The position numbers and the translations under genes were made by a program. Positions 61,280 to 64,000 of a DNA stretch of 64,000 nt are shown here, piece by piece; the stretch's first letter is position 1, and each line of letters begins with the position of its first letter. Location of the stretch: contig OX235275.1 in NCBI GenBank assembly GCA_944472155.2, forward strand, positions 57,057,228-57,121,227. The letters are read 5' to 3'. The notes beneath the pieces were generated by a model. The model saw only the letters and a program-made list of their open reading frames with translations. It did no database searches and was not told the DNA's origin. This stretch comes from Trichobilharzia szidati (lineage: Eukaryota > Platyhelminthes > Trematoda > Strigeidida > Schistosomatidae).

Positions 61280-62305
61280 CTGTTAAAAGTGAACTTGGTT
61301 TGGACATATACAAATTTATACTCCCTTTCATTTGATTGCGTCGTCTTCGGCTGTAAACTCTTCTAGTTCGCTATAATATAATTTGCTTATCTCTTGTTTC
61401 AATGATTTGCTTCAAGCTCACCACATTGCTATGTAGCTTATCGGTCAGTCGTCATCATATCCACCTCCTGCCTCTATTATGTAAGTCCTTTGCTTTTGTG
61501 CCCAAGAGTATATTTTTTGTTTAAACGTGAATCTTATTTGTGTGGGTTGTATAGACGTTATTTCTGAACACTGTTGATGAAGTTGGGAGTCACCTGTCAA
61601 CTGACATCATGTCATATTTGCAAGTGTGTTAAAATTGTTTTGTACATAAACTTAATGATTTCTTAACACTGTGCGCATCTGATGAGAAGTCGACAAGATG
61701 AACGATAGTATCACTTCATTCTGCACAAAATGCCGTTCTCACTTTATTCAAAAATATAATTATACGAACAATACCTTTGGCTTGATATCTCTATATTGTT
61801 TTGTGAAACACGGCATGTAAACGGCTAGTATATTCAGTTAATTTCTTCATTTAAGTTCAACAGATAGCACATAAATCATAATTTGAATGATATTATTTCG
61901 ATATCAGATGACTGAGTAGGACAACATCTTATAAAACTTAGTTACGTTATTCTAAAACTATGCTTTCAAATAAATTTCAAAAAGTTTGTTAGATTTAACA
62001 ACGGCATGGCAAAGACGAAGGTCGAACAAACATCTCAATAATACCGGGAGCTTCGGTGATTCATTAAAGTTGTGTTCGAGTTCTGTATGGAACTCCCGGT
62101 GAAACATGAAAGGCAGTCAAGAAAACTCTGCTTTTGTGAACTTGATAGCCACAATCAATTAAATGAGCAAAATCAAGCTTTCTATAGATCTTGTTTGACT
62201 TCTTCTATACCATGAAGACAGGCAAACTACTCAAAGCAACAAACTCAGTTATTTATGTCCGAACCAAGTTCACTTTTAACAGTTTGAGAAAATTAGGGCA
62301 TTGGG
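61280..62305. other. No gene recognised
   Basis: AT-rich; the final 30 bp (TTTAACAGTTTGAGAAAATT at 62275) mirrors AAACTGTTAAAAGTGAACTTGG at 61278-61300, so the region 61278-62300 is bounded by inverted PLE-B flank sequence (about 40 bp). Confidence 0.4.
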
Positions 62306-62309
62306 GATA

Positions 62310-62940
62310 CGATATTTATTATAATAAAGGCTTTTGTATTTCCCAATGAATGAACGAAAAACAAAACGATATTGTTGCTCTTACTGACGTTTCGCTATTT
62401 AATGCTAATAGCTTTATCAAAGCAGTATTATTAAACCGGAATTTACAAAATCCACTCAGCATATATATAACAAAGAGTTAAGAGGTGAGAAAATAGACAA
62501 GTTAGGTCAAGTTAAAAGGAGGACATATTGAAAGTTAAAATAACAATGAAGATCACTAAAATAAATAACAGAGGTAACAGTACATCTGCTATGGTATCAA
62601 AACAAAGTTAACTTGGTCATCGTTCCTCAGTATGGGGTCGTTTTTCGTTGTCAAATTGGCCAACTGGTAAAAATAACAAAACCACCATGTGTAGATTGCT
62701 GGATTTGATAATTGTGTAACATTATAAAAACAGCGTATGTTTATATAATTATATTGCTTATCACATTCGTGTTGATTTTGTCACTTCATGGGGGAGGAAG
62801 GCGTTGTAACCAGGTCAAATTCTGTTTTATTCCATCATTCCTATTCAGACAATTTGGATTCTGTTTGATGATATGAAGTGTTTCTGATGATGTGAGACGT
62901 TCTTTGTGATTTCTGAAATTATTCTGGATTATTTCAATAT
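62310..62940 (-). mobile_element. PLE-B terminus and 3' UTR with an inserted PLE-E fragment
   Basis: Minus-strand PLE-B end (TTACTGACGTTTCGCTATTTAATGC) at 62325-62466, interrupted at 62467-62600 by a PLE-E 3' UTR piece (GAGGTGAGAAAATAGACAAG...GGTATCAAAACAAAG), then resuming AACTTGGTCATCGTTCCTCAG to 62940. No coding part. Confidence 0.65.
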
Positions 62941-62942
62941 TA

Positions 62943-63120
62943 ATAGCACAATATTCAGCGAAGAGACTCTTTTCAACGAATTTATTATCAAGCTGTACAA
63001 TCGTATAAACATATGGTTTATTTTGATTAAGAAATTATATCCGGTGAGCGAATTAGGTCGAAGGTGTGAATACATGAAATAATAATCACAAATATTTTAA
63101 TTGCATTTCATACTATTATT
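62943..63120 (-). mobile_element. PLE-A 3' terminal fragment
   Basis: Hammerhead at 62955-62997 (minus strand GTACAGCTTGATAATAAATT, CGTTGAAAAGAG, TCTCTTCGCTGAATA; core TTGATAA; stem II AA/TT around TTCG; stem I CAGC/GCTG) and about 120 bp of 3' UTR. It is bounded on both sides by PLE-B ends and is probably inserted in one. Confidence 0.65.
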
Positions 63121-63224
63121 ATTTTGTTTTTCATTCATTAGGAAATACAAAAACCTTTATTATGATGAACAAACTCAGTTCATGAAATAAGTTAATAGGT
63201 GAATGTCATAAGAAGAATAGCTCT

Positions 63225-64000
63225 ATTCTGGACAGTATTTATGTAGTAAGCCCTCACTGCTGCCCTCTTAAATGTGCATTTGTCAGCTTACTTGCTTTTG
63301 TGAAGCTAAATATGTCGACCGTTCTCAGTGTTTGCTGTCCAAACGTTTCATGAAACATTTACCCCCATGGTTTTATAAAGGTGAAAAACACCTCTCCACC
63401 CCTCTATCCTGGAACATCTGATCGAATCTGAACCCGAAATGAACCCACAAACAGTTTTCAAAGTCATCTACGGAATACGCAGTAACCTTCCGAAAAGAGT
63501 TACAATCAAACTTTTACAAGCTGCAGAAGCAGTGGCAATTCACATATAAAATCCCGAACTCTGCATACAAGCGAAGTTACTTCAGCCAATAAATCTACAG
63601 TAGACCTGAACTGTCTTAACACTGGATAAGCTATTTTTTTATCTGGTCGTATTATTTTCTTCCCTCAGTGAGTATTTAATTTCTACTCCTTATTACTACC
63701 ATTTTTAGCTTAACTCTCGTTCACTTTTAGTTAGATTCTACTCAGTCCCATCAGCTGTATCACGTCAAACAATTTACTAACTTGATTTGAGATTATAGCT
63801 CCTACCAAATGACCACTTTTTACCTTGCGTAATTTGTTATCTAAGAAAATGCACAACTCTAATGACACATCTTTTGAAATATTCCTTTTGCCCTCACAAC
63901 AATTTACCACAAATATATATTTATATATATGCCTCTTTAAGGCTTGAGAGCGATATCGTTCAAATGAGTACCTCTTCGCTGAACATCTTTTCTTTTATCT
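63225..64000 (+). mobile_element. PLE-A endonuclease fragment, cut by right edge
   Basis: GIY-YIG region close to 57784-59330 but broken: CAFVSLLAFVKLNMSTVLSV (shifted), HLPPWFYKGEKHL, LEHLIESEPEMNPQTVFKVI, YGIRSNLPKRVTIKLLQAAE, AVAIHI, stop. 3' UTR and a degraded hammerhead (CGATATCGTTCAAATGAGTA, CCTCTTCGCTGAACATC) at 63946-63988. Confidence 0.7.

Noticed and set aside
1..64000. CRISPR array, bacterial operons or prophage
   Set aside because: No regularly spaced direct repeats, no ribosome-binding-site/ORF runs; all coding signals are eukaryotic retroelements or splice-flanked exons.

Overview
The window looks like intron-rich, repeat-dense nuclear DNA of a blood fluke (Schistosoma or a close schistosomatid). 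The evidence is an AT-rich base composition, many Penelope-like retroelements (PLEs) with a reverse transcriptase (RT) plus GIY-YIG endonuclease, RTE-type non-LTR retrotransposons ending in short (TAA)n/(AAT)n tails, and tRNA-headed SINEs with a hammerhead ribozyme (HHR) downstream of the B box, an arrangement known from schistosomes. There is no sign of bacterial genes, operons or CRISPR arrays.

The one candidate host gene is a putative micro-exon gene (MEG) on the + strand, about 4.6 to 41.4 kb. A first exon (4624-4717) encodes a signal peptide and ends in GTAAGT. Six further exons have polypyrimidine/AG acceptors, and the internal ones GT donors: 58 nt (13018), 12 nt (20123), 6 nt (25097), 21 nt (30903), 18 nt (39845), and a last exon with a stop codon (41312-41372). 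Spliced in order they keep one open frame of 89 codons plus stop. All junctions after exon 2 are phase 2, and the four micro-exons are multiples of three. A further 21-nt candidate lies at 37846. The introns (about 1.4 to 9 kb) are built almost entirely of transposable elements. This gene model is inferred from sequence alone and has no transcript support here.

The transposable elements, left to right. Left edge to 4.1 kb: RTE remnant, two minus-strand PLEs, an inverted pair of HHR-SINEs. 4.8-12.8 kb: RTE and SINE fragments, several PLE families, a SINE inside a GIY-YIG domain. 13.1-19.8 kb: a PLE with an inverted 3' module, a long minus PLE, an RTE. 20.6-24.8 kb: a 269-bp element with HHR motifs in inverted ends, nested PLEs, an RTE. 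25.6-35.4 kb: palindromic SINE, PLEs and three RTE copies. 35.9-42.6 kb: a nearly intact PLE abutting a telomere-like hexamer tract, a PLE-B copy, RTEs. 43.9-55.8 kb: PLEs, a different non-LTR fragment, an RTE carrying a PLE with its target-site duplication, and a PLE carrying a 247-bp foldback element with an 11-bp duplication. 56.2-64 kb: RTE, an intact 334-aa RT/GIY-YIG reading frame, PLE-B copies, and a PLE-A running off the right edge.

For bookkeeping I group the PLEs by sequence. PLE-A: 3' UTR with the TTGCCACTTGACATTTAACT block or related, HHR near GTACAGC. PLE-B: GIY-YIG reading YIRQTS, end block with ACGAAACGTCAGTAA. PLE-C: GIY-YIG followed by HxFDWDNV/LDRG and EFLEAW motifs. PLE-D: 3' end GTTCCGTGT with the best-preserved HHR. 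PLE-E: 7966-9300 and 13137-14850, with inverted 3' modules. These labels are mine, not database families. Nearly all copies are 5'-truncated and broken.
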